Below the pieces are notes generated by a model. The model worked only from the letters and a program-made list of their open reading frames with translations. It searched no databases and was not told where the DNA came from. 64,000 nt of DNA from Thermoflexus hugenholtzii JAD2 (GTDB lineage Bacteria; Chloroflexota; Anaerolineae; Thermoflexales; Thermoflexaceae). Location: positions 62,001-126,000 of the forward strand of contig NZ_FYEK01000002.1 in NCBI RefSeq assembly GCF_900187885.1. Reading direction: 5' to 3'. The translations under genes and the position numbers were made by a program. This document shows, one piece after another, positions 15,775 through 24,837 of the stretch; the stretch's first letter is position 1; the number at the start of each line of letters is the position of its first letter.

Positions 15775-16311
15775 ATGACGGTGGAACGCTTCGGGGCGGT
15801 GACCTTCCGCGGCAAGCCCTTAACGGTGATCGGGGAGCCCCTCCGGGTGGGCGACGTCGCCCCCGACGTGGAGCTGGTGGCCCCCGATCTGAGCCCCTTC
15901 CGCATCCGCAGCACGGACGGCAAGATCCGCATCCTCAGCGTGGTGCCCTCGCTGGACACCGGGGTGTGCGACGCCCAGACCCGCCGGTTCGACCAGGAGG
16001 TGGCCCGCTTCGGGGACGAGGTGGTGTTGATCACGGTCAGCGCCGATCTCCCCTTCGCCCAGCGCCGCTGGGCCGCCGAGGCCAACGCCCAGCACGTGAT
16101 CCTCGCCTCCGATCATCGGGAGATGGCCTTCGGCCAGGCCTACGGGACCTGGGTTAAGGAGCTCCGCCTGGAGCAGCGCGCGGTCTTCGTCCTGGACCGC
16201 GACGGGACGATCCGGTATGCGGAATATGTCCCCGAGATCGCCCAGCACCCCAACTACGACGCCGCCCTCGAGGCGGTCCGCGCGCTGCTGGGCCAGCCGG
16301 AGCCCCGCTGA
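15775..16311 (+). CDS. tpx: Thiol peroxidase (Tpx), one-cysteine variant
   Basis: 178 residues from the ATG at 15775, preceded by AGGAGGTGG. Tpx family thioredoxin fold: V-P-S-L-D-T-G-V-C with the peroxidatic Cys65, and the conserved [11 protein letters not shown]. In E. coli Tpx the resolving cysteine follows this block (R-F-C-G-A-E); here the sequence is R-W-A-A-E-A, and Cys65 is the only cysteine in the protein. The enzyme should therefore work as a 1-Cys peroxidase using an external thiol. It reduces hydroperoxides in the cytosol. It is followed by a strong terminator, so probably monocistronic. Confidence 0.92.
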   Translation: MTVERFGAVTFRGKPLTVIGEPLRVGDVAPDVELVAPDLSPFRIRSTDGKIRILSVVPSLDTGVCDAQTRRFDQEVARFGDEVVLITVSADLPFAQRRWAAEANAQHVILASDHREMAFGQAYGTWVKELRLEQRAVFVLDRDGTIRYAEYVPEIAQHPNYDAALEAVRALLGQPEPR

Positions 16312-16354
16312 GAGGAAAGCCTGCGTCTGTGGGGGCTATGCGCCCTTACACCCC

Positions 16355-16388
16355 GGGGGGACGACGAGGCGCGTCCCCCCTTTTCGTT
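16355..16388 (+). terminator. Rho-independent terminator after tpx
   Basis: A perfect nine-base stem, GGGGGGACG (16355-16363) pairing with CGTCCCCCC (16372-16380), is followed by TTTTCGTTT. Confidence 0.85.
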
Positions 16389-16406
16389 TCGCGATCCTAT
16401 TCGGAA

Positions 16407-16435
16407 TTGAAGGGAGCGGAGGGGCGTGCTATGCT
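16407..16435 (+). promoter_or_regulatory. Putative uvrA promoter
   Basis: TTGAAG (16407-16412), 17 bases, TATGCT (16430-16435), placed about 40 bases before the uvrA start and directly after the tpx terminator. No LexA-type palindrome was recognised beside it. Confidence 0.55.
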
Positions 16436-16474
16436 GAGAAATCGGCTCCAGATCTGAGGAAGCGATGGACGGCG

Positions 16475-19381
16475 ATGGCGAAGGGGAAGATCATCGTTCG
16501 GGGCGCCCGAGAGCACAACCTCAAGAACATCACCGTGGAGATCCCGCGGGAGAAGCTCGTGGTCATCACCGGCCTCTCCGGCTCCGGCAAATCCAGCCTG
16601 GCCTTCGACACCCTCTACGCCGAGGGCCAGCGACGCTACGTGGAGTCCCTCTCCGCCTACGCCCGCCAGTTCCTGGGGCTGATGGAGAAGCCGGATGTGG
16701 ACCAGATCGAGGGGCTCTCCCCGGCCATCTCCATCGACCAGCGGGGGGCCTCCCACAACCCCCGCTCTACCGTGGGGACGGTGACAGAGGTCTACGACTA
16801 TCTCCGCCTGCTCTTCGCCCGCGCCGGGATCCCCCACTGCCCCCGCTGCGGCCGGGAGGTCCAGAAGCAGAGCCCCGAGCAGATCGTCGAGGCCATCCTC
16901 TCCCTCCCCGAGGGCTCCCGCATCATGATCCTGGGCCCCGTGGTGCGGGGCCGCAAGGGCCATCACGGCCCGGTCTTTGAGGAGCTGCGCCGCCTGGGCT
17001 TCGTCCGCGCCCGGGTGGATGGGGTCATCCGAGACCTGGACGAGCCCATCGAGCTGGACCGCTACAAGATCCATCACATCGAGGCGGTGGTGGACCGCCT
17101 CATCGTGCGTCGGGACGGGGCGGATCGTTCGCGGCTGCAGGACTCGGTGGAGACGGCCCTGCGGCTGGGGGACGGCCTGGTGATCGTGCACCACGCCTCG
17201 GCGGAGCCACCGGAGGATCTGCTGTTCAGCGAGCACTTCGCCTGCCCCTACTGCAGCATCAGCCTGCCCGAGCTGGAGCCCCGCCTGTTCTCCTTCAACA
17301 GCCCCAAGGGCGCCTGCCCGACCTGCGAGGGCCTGGGGGTGCAGCTGGAGCTGGACCCCGACTTGCTGATCCCGAACAAGGACCTCTCCCTGGCCGAGGG
17401 GGCTATCATAGCCTGGGGCGGGGCGGAGGAGGGCGGCTACTACTGGCAGCTGCTGGAGGCCGCATGCCGGGCCTTCGGCATCCCCACCGACATCCCGGTG
17501 CGCGCCCTCTCCCCTGAGCAGCTGCATCTGCTCCTCTACGGGGCCGGGGAGGACGTGCGGATCCCCGTTCGCTATCAGGCCCGGGACGGAAGCTGGCGGG
17601 TCTACGAGGCGCCCTTCGAAGGAGTGATCCCCAACCTGCGCCGACGCTACGAGGAGAGCACGTCGGACTACTTCCGGGCGCGGGTGGAGGGATGGATGAG
17701 CGAGCGGCCGTGCCCGGCGTGCGGTGGGGCGCGGCTACGGCCGGAGGCGCTGGCGGTGACGGTGGCCGGTAAGAACATCTACGAGGTCACCCGCATGTCG
17801 GTGGCCGAGGCCATGCGCTGGGTCGAAGCCCTGCGAGGGGAGGACGGGCAACCGCCCTTGCTCTCCGAACGGCAGCGGACCATCGTCGCCCAGGTCCTGC
17901 AGGAGCTGCACAACCGGCTGCGCTTCATGGTGGACGTGGGCCTGGACTACCTGACCCTGGATCGGCCGACGGCCACCCTGTCGGGAGGGGAGGCCCAGCG
18001 CATCCGGCTGGCCACGCAGATCGGCAGCCAGCTCACCGGCGTGCTCTACGTGCTGGACGAGCCGAGCATCGGCCTGCACCCGCGGGACAACGAGCGGTTG
18101 ATCCGAACCCTGAAGCGGCTGCGGGATCTGGGGAACACGGTGCTGGTGGTGGAGCACGACGAGGCGATGATCCGGGCCGCCGACTGGGTGATCGACCTGG
18201 GCCCGGGGGCGGGGGAGCACGGGGGCTACGTGGTGGCCGAGGGTCCGGTGGAGGCCATCATGCGCAACCGCCGCTCCCTCACCGGAGCCTACCTGGCCGG
18301 ACGGCTGACCATCCCGGTCCCGGCCCGCCGGCGTCCCGGGAACGGGCGCTTCCTGGTCGTCCGCGGGGCTCGGGAGCACAACCTCAAAAACATCGACGTC
18401 CGCTTCCCCCTGGGCTGCTTCATCTGCGTGACAGGGGTCTCGGGCTCGGGCAAGAGCACTCTGGTGGTGGAGATCCTCTACAAGCGCCTGGCCCAGATCC
18501 TCCACGGGGCCCGCGAGCCGGCGGGCGCTCACGAGGCCATCGAGGGAGTTGAATTCGTCGACAAGGTCATCCACATCGATCAATCCCCTATCGGTCGGAC
18601 GCCCCGCTCGAACCCGGCCACCTACACCGGGGTTTTCACGGATATCCGGGACCTTTTCGCCAGCCTGCCCGAGAGCAAGCTGCGCGGGTATGGGCCGGGC
18701 CGCTTCTCCTTCAACGTGAAGGGCGGCCGCTGCGAGGCATGCGAGGGCCAGGGCCAGATCCAGATCGAGATGCAGTTCCTCCCGGACGTCTTCGTGACCT
18801 GCGAGGTCTGCAAGGGGGCTCGCTTCAATAAGGAGACGCTGCAGATCCGCTATAGGGGGAAGAGCATCGCGGACGTGCTGAACATGACCGTCGATGAGGC
18901 CCATGAGTTCTTCGAGGCCTTCCCGGCCATCCAGCGCAAGCTCCAGACGCTGCGAGACGTGGGGCTGGGCTACATCCGGCTGGGCCAGCCGGCGCCGACC
19001 CTCTCGGGGGGCGAGGCCCAGCGGGTGAAGCTGGCCAAGGAGCTCTCCCGTCGCCCTTCCGGGCACACCCTCTACATCCTGGACGAGCCCACGGTGGGGC
19101 TGCATGCCGCCGATGTGCACCGGCTCATCGAGGTGCTCCAGCGCTTCGTCGACCAGGGCCACACCGTCATCGTCATCGAGCATCACCTGGATGTCATCAA
19201 GGTGGCGGACTGGATCATCGACCTGGGCCCGGAGGGCGGCGAGGGAGGAGGCTACATTGTGGCCGAGGGGACACCGGAGGATGTGGCCCGTGTAGAGGCT
19301 TCTTACACCGGCCAGTTCCTGCGCCGGGTCCTGCGCGGGAACGCCGCTTCCCCCAACGGGCGACGTCGGAGGGAGCACTGA
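16475..19381 (+). CDS. uvrA: Excinuclease ABC subunit A
   Basis: 968 residues from the ATG at 16475; the frame is open further upstream but [11 protein letters not shown] matches the family start. UvrA is the damage-recognition ATPase of nucleotide excision repair, working with UvrB and UvrC. Two ABC ATPase halves are present: Walker A motifs G-L-S-G-S-G-K-S-S (N half) and G-V-S-G-S-G-K-S-T (C half), and L-S-G-G-E-A-Q-R signatures in both. Cys pairs for zinc modules are visible: CPYC with CPTC, and CEAC with CEVC. Length is normal. It lies between the tpx terminator and the ilv leader region, so is probably transcribed alone. Confidence 0.97.
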   Translation: MAKGKIIVRGAREHNLKNITVEIPREKLVVITGLSGSGKSSLAFDTLYAEGQRRYVESLSAYARQFLGLMEKPDVDQIEGLSPAISIDQRGASHNPRSTVGTVTEVYDYLRLLFARAGIPHCPRCGREVQKQSPEQIVEAILSLPEGSRIMILGPVVRGRKGHHGPVFEELRRLGFVRARVDGVIRDLDEPIELDRYKIHHIEAVVDRLIVRRDGADRSRLQDSVETALRLGDGLVIVHHASAEPPEDLLFSEHFACPYCSISLPELEPRLFSFNSPKGACPTCEGLGVQLELDPDLLIPNKDLSLAEGAIIAWGGAEEGGYYWQLLEAACRAFGIPTDIPVRALSPEQLHLLLYGAGEDVRIPVRYQARDGSWRVYEAPFEGVIPNLRRRYEESTSDYFRARVEGWMSERPCPACGGARLRPEALAVTVAGKNIYEVTRMSVAEAMRWVEALRGEDGQPPLLSERQRTIVAQVLQELHNRLRFMVDVGLDYLTLDRPTATLSGGEAQRIRLATQIGSQLTGVLYVLDEPSIGLHPRDNERLIRTLKRLRDLGNTVLVVEHDEAMIRAADWVIDLGPGAGEHGGYVVAEGPVEAIMRNRRSLTGAYLAGRLTIPVPARRRPGNGRFLVVRGAREHNLKNIDVRFPLGCFICVTGVSGSGKSTLVVEILYKRLAQILHGAREPAGAHEAIEGVEFVDKVIHIDQSPIGRTPRSNPATYTGVFTDIRDLFASLPESKLRGYGPGRFSFNVKGGRCEACEGQGQIQIEMQFLPDVFVTCEVCKGARFNKETLQIRYRGKSIADVLNMTVDEAHEFFEAFPAIQRKLQTLRDVGLGYIRLGQPAPTLSGGEAQRVKLAKELSRRPSGHTLYILDEPTVGLHAADVHRLIEVLQRFVDQGHTVIVIEHHLDVIKVADWIIDLGPEGGEGGGYIVAEGTPEDVARVEASYTGQFLRRVLRGNAASPNGRRRREH

Positions 19382-19568
19382 TCCGCGCGGAGGGAGCGAT
19401 GGTTTCGAGTCACGCTGAACCAAGGTCAAGCCGTCAAGCCTTGCCAAGGTGAATTCCGAATTTGATGCAGGAGTCGCAGGCCATCGTGGGCGCGGCGCGG
19501 GACACCTTCTATGTCCTCCTCTTCCCCACCGTCCCCACCCAGGTCAGAACCTCCGGCCTCAGGGGGAC

Positions 19569-19597
19569 TTGACAGGATGCGGGATCTGTGCTATAAA
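19569..19597 (+). promoter_or_regulatory. Promoter of the ilv-leu operon
   Basis: TTGACA (19569-19574), exactly 17 bases, TATAAA (19592-19597): a near-perfect sigma70 promoter. Transcription would begin near 19604, giving a roughly 240-base leader before ilvB that contains the leader peptide and attenuator. The stretch 19382-19568 upstream holds only a 35-codon frame (19465-19572) with no recognised product. Confidence 0.8.
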
Positions 19598-19633
19598 AGG
19601 CGGCAAATCCCGGATCAGTGGAGCCAGTCGCGC

Positions 19634-19744
19634 ATGGCCTTCGGTTCGGTGGTTCTCTCCCTTATCGTCATCGTCCTTATCCTTCGGGGCCTCCTTCGCC
19701 TCGGAGGGGCGAACCCCGTTTGGGAGGGAACCACCCTCAGGTAG
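19634..19744 (+). CDS. ilv leader peptide (attenuation peptide)
   Basis: A 36-codon reading frame, ATG at 19634 to TAG at 19742-19744, with GGAG ten bases before the start. Residues 6-23 read V-V-L-S-L-I-V-I-V-L-I-L-R-G-L-L-R-L: 14 of 18 are Val, Leu or Ile, including eight in a row. This is the composition of the leader peptides that control ilv operons by ribosome stalling in enterobacteria. It lies between a strong promoter and a terminator hairpin directly upstream of ilvB. The product is expected to have no function beyond sensing charged Leu/Ile/Val tRNA. Confidence 0.85.
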   Translation: MAFGSVVLSLIVIVLILRGLLRLGGANPVWEGTTLR

Positions 19745-19818
19745 CCCGGAGCATCTTCTATATCTGCACCGACCGGTCGGAGGGGGCCTCCCAAACGGGA
19801 GGCCCCCTCCCGTTTTAT
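19715..19818 (+). promoter_or_regulatory. Transcription attenuator: competing antiterminator and terminator
   Basis: CCCGTTTGGGAGG at 19715-19727, inside the end of the leader peptide, is perfectly complementary over 13 bases to CCTCCCAAACGGG at 19787-19799. That second segment is also part of the terminator hairpin (19779-19810). The two pairings cannot coexist. A ribosome stalled on the Leu/Ile/Val codons (19649-19702) would leave 19715-19727 free to form the antiterminator. A ribosome moving on to the stop codon would hide part of it and let the terminator form. The pairing is seen in the sequence; the mechanism is inferred from known ilv/leu attenuators. Confidence 0.8.
19779..19818 (+). 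terminator. Attenuator terminator hairpin before ilvB
   Basis: Perfect 14-base stem: GGAGGGGGCCTCCC (19779-19792), loop AAAC, GGGAGGCCCCCTCC (19797-19810), then CGTTTTAT. It stands 35 bases before the ilvB start codon, so it must be regulated rather than constitutive. Confidence 0.85.
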
Positions 19819-19844
19819 CTCCCAGCCTGCGAAAGGAGGTCGCG

Positions 19845-21602
19845 ATGGCCGCGCCAGCGATGATCCAGACATCAGCTCCTCCGCGCACCGCCCGCCGGGA
19901 GCGTCGCCGGATGAAGACAGCCTGGGCGGTGATGGAAGCCCTGTATCGGGAAGGCGTCGAGGTGATCTTCGGGGTCCCCGGCGGTGCCTCCCTACCCCTC
20001 TACGATGCGCTCTATGACTACCCCCACATCCGTCACGTCCTGGTTCGCCACGAGCAGTGCGCCGTCCACATGGCCGAGGGCTACGCCCGGGCCACCGGTA
20101 AACCCGGGGTGTGCTTCACCACTTCCGGCCCCGGCGCCACCAACCTGGTCACCGGCCTCACCGACGCCATGATGGACTCCACCCCCGTGGTGGCCATCAC
20201 CGGCCAAGTCCCCACGTTCTTCATGGGCGGGGACGCCTTCCAGGAGGCCGATGTGATCGGCCTCACCATGTCCATCACCAAGCACAACTGGCTGGTGAGG
20301 AAGCCCGCCCAGGCCCCGGAGGCCGTCCACGCCGCCTTCCGGCTGGCAACTGAGGGCCGCCCCGGTCCGACCCTGGTGGACCTCCCCCGCGATGTCCTGC
20401 TCGCGGAGGCGGAGTTCACCTTTGAGGATCCGGAGGCCTCCCGGCCCGCCCGTTCCCCTCGCCCGTTCCCGGACGAGGCGTTGCTGCGCCAGGCGGCTGA
20501 TATGATCGCGCAGTCCCAGCGGCCGATCCTTTACGTGGGAGGAGGAGCCATCCATTCGGGCGCTGCCCCTGAGATCCGCGCGCTGGCCGAGAAGGCGCGC
20601 ATCCCGGTGGCCACCACCCTGATGGGCCTGGGCGCCTTCCCGGAGGATCACCCTTATTCCCTGAAGATGCTGGGGATGCACGGCACGGTCTACGCCAACT
20701 TCGCCATCAACTTCTCCGACCTGATCATCGCCGTCGGCGCCCGCTTCGACGATCGGGTGACGGGGAAGCTTTCGGCCTTCGCCCCCCACGCCAAGGTGAT
20801 CCACATCGACATCGACCCGGCGGAGATCAACAAGAACCGCAAGGCCGACATCGCCCTGATCGGGGATGCCAAGCAGGTGCTCCGCGCCCTGCTCCCCTTC
20901 GTTCGCCCGCCGGACACCGAGGCCTGGTGGCGTCAGATCCAGGACTGGAAGGCCCGCTACCCGCTGCGCTATCGGCAGGGCGACGACGTCATCAAGCCCC
21001 AGTTCGCCATCCAGATGATCTACGAGCTGACCCGGGAGCACCGGCCCATCGTCACCCTGGATGTGGGCCAGCACCAGATGTGGGCGGCCCAATTCTTCAC
21101 CTGGACGGAACCACGAACCTGCATCACCTCCGGAGGGCTGGGGACCATGGGTTTCGGCCTGCCGGCGGCCGTGGGGGCTCAATTCGGTTGCCCCGACCGG
21201 CTGGTGATCAACATCAACGGCGACGGATCCTTCCAGATGACCTTCCAGGCGCTGATCACGGCGGTGGAGTGGCGTCTGCCCATCAAAGTCTTCATCATCA
21301 ACAACCAGTATCTGGGCATGGTGCGGCAGTGGCAGGAGCTGTTCTACAACCGGCGCTACTCCGCCGTCTACCTGGCCAACCCGGACTTCGCCCGGCTGGC
21401 CGAGGCCGTGGGCGCGGCGGGGATCCGTGTGGAGCGCCCCGATCAGGTGGAGCCGGCCATCCGCCAGGCCCTGGCGGTCACCGATCGCCCGGTCGTAGTG
21501 GATCTCCTGGTGGATCCCGAGGAGAACTGCTTCCCGATGATCCCCTCGGGCATGACCGTGTTCGATATGATGATCGAGCCCGGCGTGAAGGCGGTGCCAT
21601 GA
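19845..21602 (+). CDS. ilvB: Acetolactate synthase, large (catalytic) subunit
   Basis: 585 residues from the ATG at 19845, seven bases after AAAGGAGGT; the frame is open further upstream through the leader but has no support there. It condenses pyruvate with pyruvate or 2-oxobutyrate (ThDP, FAD, Mg), the first common step of Val/Leu/Ile synthesis. Features: the ThDP-activating Glu in V-R-H-E-Q-C-A-V-H-M-A-E-G, T-S-G-P-G-A-T-N, FAD-domain R-F-D-D-R-V-T-G, and the ThDP-binding motif G-D-G-S-F-Q-M ending I-I-N-N. First gene of the operon; the regulatory subunit follows 30 bases later. Confidence 0.97.
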   Translation: MAAPAMIQTSAPPRTARRERRRMKTAWAVMEALYREGVEVIFGVPGGASLPLYDALYDYPHIRHVLVRHEQCAVHMAEGYARATGKPGVCFTTSGPGATNLVTGLTDAMMDSTPVVAITGQVPTFFMGGDAFQEADVIGLTMSITKHNWLVRKPAQAPEAVHAAFRLATEGRPGPTLVDLPRDVLLAEAEFTFEDPEASRPARSPRPFPDEALLRQAADMIAQSQRPILYVGGGAIHSGAAPEIRALAEKARIPVATTLMGLGAFPEDHPYSLKMLGMHGTVYANFAINFSDLIIAVGARFDDRVTGKLSAFAPHAKVIHIDIDPAEINKNRKADIALIGDAKQVLRALLPFVRPPDTEAWWRQIQDWKARYPLRYRQGDDVIKPQFAIQMIYELTREHRPIVTLDVGQHQMWAAQFFTWTEPRTCITSGGLGTMGFGLPAAVGAQFGCPDRLVININGDGSFQMTFQALITAVEWRLPIKVFIINNQYLGMVRQWQELFYNRRYSAVYLANPDFARLAEAVGAAGIRVERPDQVEPAIRQALAVTDRPVVVDLLVDPEENCFPMIPSGMTVFDMMIEPGVKAVP

Positions 21603-21632
21603 GCGATCCTTGACGGCGAGAAGGAGGCGAGG

Positions 21633-22148
21633 ATGCCCCATTGGCTGGCGGTGACGGTTGAGAACTCCGTGGAGAGCCTGAACCGGGTCTTCCATCTGCT
21701 GCGCCGGCGTCACCTGCCGGTGGGTGACATCTCGGTGTGCCGCACCGAGGACCCGGAGACGCTGCGCCTGCTGATCCCGGTGGACCCTGACCGGGTGGAC
21801 CCCCAGCGGGTGAGCGCCAACCTGGAGAAGCTGCTCTGCGTCCGGGCGATCGAGGATTGGGGGGAACGCCCCATCGTCGTCCGCGACATGGCGCTGGTCA
21901 AGGTGCGGGCCCCCACGGAGACCTGGGTGGAGATCGCCCAGCTCGCTGAGTTCTACCGGGCCCGCATCGTGGACGTCGGCCCCGAGACCCTTATCGTGGA
22001 GGTCACCGGATCGACGGAGAAGGTGGATTCCTGCATCGCCCGCCTCCAGCGATTCGGCGTGGTCGAGGTGATCCGGGCCGGCCCCATGGCGATGGTCCGG
22101 GGCCAGGCGGAGGCTGCACCTGCCGCTCGCATGGCGGAAGCGGCTTGA
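21633..22148 (+). CDS. ilvN: Acetolactate synthase, small (regulatory) subunit
   Basis: 171 residues, usual for IlvN/IlvH. The N-terminal ACT domain (about residues 4-75) is followed by the ALS small-subunit C-terminal domain (about 80-160), with A-L-V-K-V-R-A and I-V-D-V-G-P-E-T-L-I-V-E-V-T-G. It binds IlvB and confers valine feedback inhibition. The ACT start is divergent: H-W-L-A-V-T-V-E-N-S-V-E-S-L-N-R instead of the common N-x-P-G-V-L-x-R. Start supported by GAAGGAGGCGAGG. Confidence 0.95.
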   Translation: MPHWLAVTVENSVESLNRVFHLLRRRHLPVGDISVCRTEDPETLRLLIPVDPDRVDPQRVSANLEKLLCVRAIEDWGERPIVVRDMALVKVRAPTETWVEIAQLAEFYRARIVDVGPETLIVEVTGSTEKVDSCIARLQRFGVVEVIRAGPMAMVRGQAEAAPAARMAEAA

Positions 22149-22189
22149 TGTCTTAAGATCCCTGATCCCGATTCAGGAGGAGGCGTTCC

Positions 22190-23200
22190 ATGGCGCGGAT
22201 CTATTACGATGCGGATGCCGATCTGAGCCGGCTACATGGCAAGCGGATCGCGATCCTCGGCTACGGCAGCCAGGGCCACGCCCACGCCCAGAACCTGCGG
22301 GACAGCGGCTGCGATGTCTGCGTGGGCCTCTACCGGGGCAGCAAGTCCTGGGAGAAGGCCCAGGCGGACGGCTTCCCGGTTTATGAGGTTCCGGAGGCGG
22401 TGCGTCGGTCGGACGTCATCATGATGCTGGTGCCGGACCCCGCCCAGCCGGCCCTCTACCGGGAGGCGGTGGCACCGCATCTCTCCCCGGGCAAGACGTT
22501 GATGTTCGCCCACGGCTTCAACATCCGCTTCGGCCAGATCATCCCCCCGCCCGACATCGACGTGAGCATGGTGGCCCCCAAAGCCCCCGGCCACCGCATG
22601 CGGGAGGTCTTCCGGGAGGGCGGCGGGGTGCCGGCCCTGGTGGCGGTGCACCAGGACGCGACGGGCCAGGCGCTGGCCAACGCCCTGGCCTACGCGAAGG
22701 GCCTTGGATGCACCCGGGCCGGGGTGATCGAAACCACCTTCACCGAGGAGACGGAGACCGATCTCTTCGGCGAACAGGTGGTGCTATGCGGCGGGGTCAG
22801 CCACCTGATCAAAGCCGCCTTCGAGACCCTGATCGAGGCTGGCTACCAGCCGGAGATCGCCTACTTCGAATGTCTACACGAGCTCAAGCTGATCGTGGAC
22901 CTCATGTATCAGGGCGGCCTTTCGTATATGCGTTACTCGGTGAGCGACACCGCGGAATATGGAGACTACCGAAGCGGCCCCCGCGTGATCGACGACCACG
23001 TGCGGGCCACCATGAAGCAGATCCTGGAGGAGATCCGCAGCGGGGCCTTCGCCGAGGAGTGGATCGAGGAGAACGCTAAAGGCCGCCCCTGGTTTAACGC
23101 CAAGCGCGCGGAGGAGCGCAAGCATCCCATCGAGGAAGTGGGCCGTCAATTGCGGGCGATGATGCCCTGGCTCAACCCTAAGGAAGTCCCTGCGGGATAA
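22190..23200 (+). CDS. ilvC: Ketol-acid reductoisomerase
   Basis: 336 residues, a class I (short) enzyme. It isomerises and reduces acetolactate or acetohydroxybutyrate with NAD(P)H and Mg. The Rossmann motif is [12 protein letters not shown]. The cofactor-specificity loop reads Y-R-G-S-K-S-W, with the Ser residues that favour NADPH. Metal-binding acids lie in the helical domain ([12 protein letters not shown] and H-E-L-K-L-I-V-D). AGGAGGAGGCG precedes the start. leuA begins 10 bases after its stop, so translation is probably coupled. Confidence 0.97.
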   Translation: MARIYYDADADLSRLHGKRIAILGYGSQGHAHAQNLRDSGCDVCVGLYRGSKSWEKAQADGFPVYEVPEAVRRSDVIMMLVPDPAQPALYREAVAPHLSPGKTLMFAHGFNIRFGQIIPPPDIDVSMVAPKAPGHRMREVFREGGGVPALVAVHQDATGQALANALAYAKGLGCTRAGVIETTFTEETETDLFGEQVVLCGGVSHLIKAAFETLIEAGYQPEIAYFECLHELKLIVDLMYQGGLSYMRYSVSDTAEYGDYRSGPRVIDDHVRATMKQILEEIRSGAFAEEWIEENAKGRPWFNAKRAEERKHPIEEVGRQLRAMMPWLNPKEVPAG

Positions 23201-23210
23201 GGAGGGGCCT

Positions 23211-24794
23211 ATGGAGCCGGATGTCGTTCGGATCTTCGATACCACCCTGCGGGATGGGGAGCAATCCCCCGGCGCCACCCTCACGGTGGAGGAGAAGCTG
23301 GAGATCGCCCGCCAGCTGGTTCGCCTGGGGGTGGACATCATCGAGGCCGGCTTCCCCATCGCCTCGCCGGGGGATTTCGAGGCGGTGCGCCGCATCGCCC
23401 GGGAGATCGGGCCGCTGGGGAAGGACCGCCCCAACGGCCCGCCGGTGATCGCCGGGCTGGCCCGCGCCAACAAAGAAGACATCGACGCCTGCTGGGAGGC
23501 GGTGCGGGAGGCTCCTCGCCCTCGCATCCACGTCTTCCTGGCCACCTCCGACATCCACCTGCAATACAAGCTCCGCATGACGCGGGAGGAGTGCCTGGCC
23601 CGGATCCGGGAGATGGTCGCCTACGCCCGCCGCTTCTGTGAGGACGTGGAGTTCTCCCCGGAGGATGCGGGGCGCACCGACCGCGATTTCCTGATGCAGG
23701 CCCTGACGGTGGCGGTGGAGGCGGGGGCTACCACCCTGAACATCCCCGACACGGTCGGCTACACCACCCCCGAGGAGTTCGGGAGTCTCTTCGCCGAGAT
23801 CCGCCGGCGGGTCCCCGGGGTGGAGCGGGTGATCCTTTCCGCCCACTGCCACAACGACCTGGGCCTGGCCACGGCCAACACCCTGGCCGCCATTCGCAAC
23901 GGCGCCCGCCAGGTGGAGGTCACCGTCAACGGCATCGGCGAGCGGGCCGGCAACACCGCCCTGGAAGAGGTGGTCATGGCCCTGCACACCCGGCGCGACC
24001 TCTTCGGGGTGCGCACCTATATCGACACCACTCAGATCTACCGCACCAGCCGCCTGGTGAGCGCCCTCACCGGCATCCCCGTCCAGCCCAACAAGGCCAT
24101 CGTGGGGGCCAACGCCTTCGCCCACGAGGCCGGCATCCACCAGGACGGGATGCTCAAGAATCCGCTGACCTACGAGATCATGCGGCCCGAGACCGTGGGC
24201 GTGCCGGAGTCCCGGCTGGTCCTGGGCAAGCACTCCGGCCGGCACGCCTTCCGGGTCCGCCTGGAGCAGATGGGCTACCACCTCTCCCCCGAGGCCTTCG
24301 AGGAGGCCTTCCGCCGCTTCAAGGCCCTCTGCGACCGCAAGAAATACGTCACGGACTTCGACCTGGAAGCGCTGATGGCGGATTTCACCCAGAGCAGCGG
24401 CCAGACCTGGCGGCTGGACACGCTGCAGGTGATGTGCGGCACGCCGGCCATCGCCACCGCCACCGTGCGCCTGATCGGGCCCGACGGCGAGGTCCGCCTG
24501 GGCACGGGGACGGGGAACGGGCCGGTGGATGCGGCCTACCGGGCTATCGAGACGGCCCTGGGCGTGCAGGCCCGGCTGCTGGAGTTCAACGTCCACGCGG
24601 TGACCCCCGGGCGCGACGCCATGGGCCGGGTGTTCGTGCAGGCCGAGGATCCCCAGAGCGGGGAGCTGGCCGGGGGCTTCGGGGCGGACACGGATATCGT
24701 GGTGGCGGCGGCCAAGGCCTACCTCAACGCCCTGCTTCGGCTGGCGCGCGCCCCCCAGGGCGCCCGCGTGGAGCTCTCCGTCCCTGTGCCATGA
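23211..24794 (+). CDS. leuA: 2-isopropylmalate synthase
   Basis: 527 residues. It condenses 2-oxoisovalerate with acetyl-CoA, the committed step to leucine. The N-terminal DRE-TIM barrel starts with [13 protein letters not shown] and carries the metal site S-A-H-C-H-N-D. The C-terminal LeuA dimer/allosteric domain (about residues 395-525) is present, so leucine feedback inhibition is likely. It is distinct from the CimA-type paralogue later in the operon, which begins [12 protein letters not shown]. Confidence 0.96.
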   Translation: MEPDVVRIFDTTLRDGEQSPGATLTVEEKLEIARQLVRLGVDIIEAGFPIASPGDFEAVRRIAREIGPLGKDRPNGPPVIAGLARANKEDIDACWEAVREAPRPRIHVFLATSDIHLQYKLRMTREECLARIREMVAYARRFCEDVEFSPEDAGRTDRDFLMQALTVAVEAGATTLNIPDTVGYTTPEEFGSLFAEIRRRVPGVERVILSAHCHNDLGLATANTLAAIRNGARQVEVTVNGIGERAGNTALEEVVMALHTRRDLFGVRTYIDTTQIYRTSRLVSALTGIPVQPNKAIVGANAFAHEAGIHQDGMLKNPLTYEIMRPETVGVPESRLVLGKHSGRHAFRVRLEQMGYHLSPEAFEEAFRRFKALCDRKKYVTDFDLEALMADFTQSSGQTWRLDTLQVMCGTPAIATATVRLIGPDGEVRLGTGTGNGPVDAAYRAIETALGVQARLLEFNVHAVTPGRDAMGRVFVQAEDPQSGELAGGFGADTDIVVAAAKAYLNALLRLARAPQGARVELSVPVP

Positions 24795-24837
24795 GGGCCT
24801 CAACGATCTTCACACTTCCACAAACGGAGGGGTCGCG

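Noticed and set aside
19465-19572. 35-codon frame after uvrA as a small gene
   Set aside because: No ribosome binding site, no recognised sequence, and its stop overlaps the -35 box of the ilv promoter.
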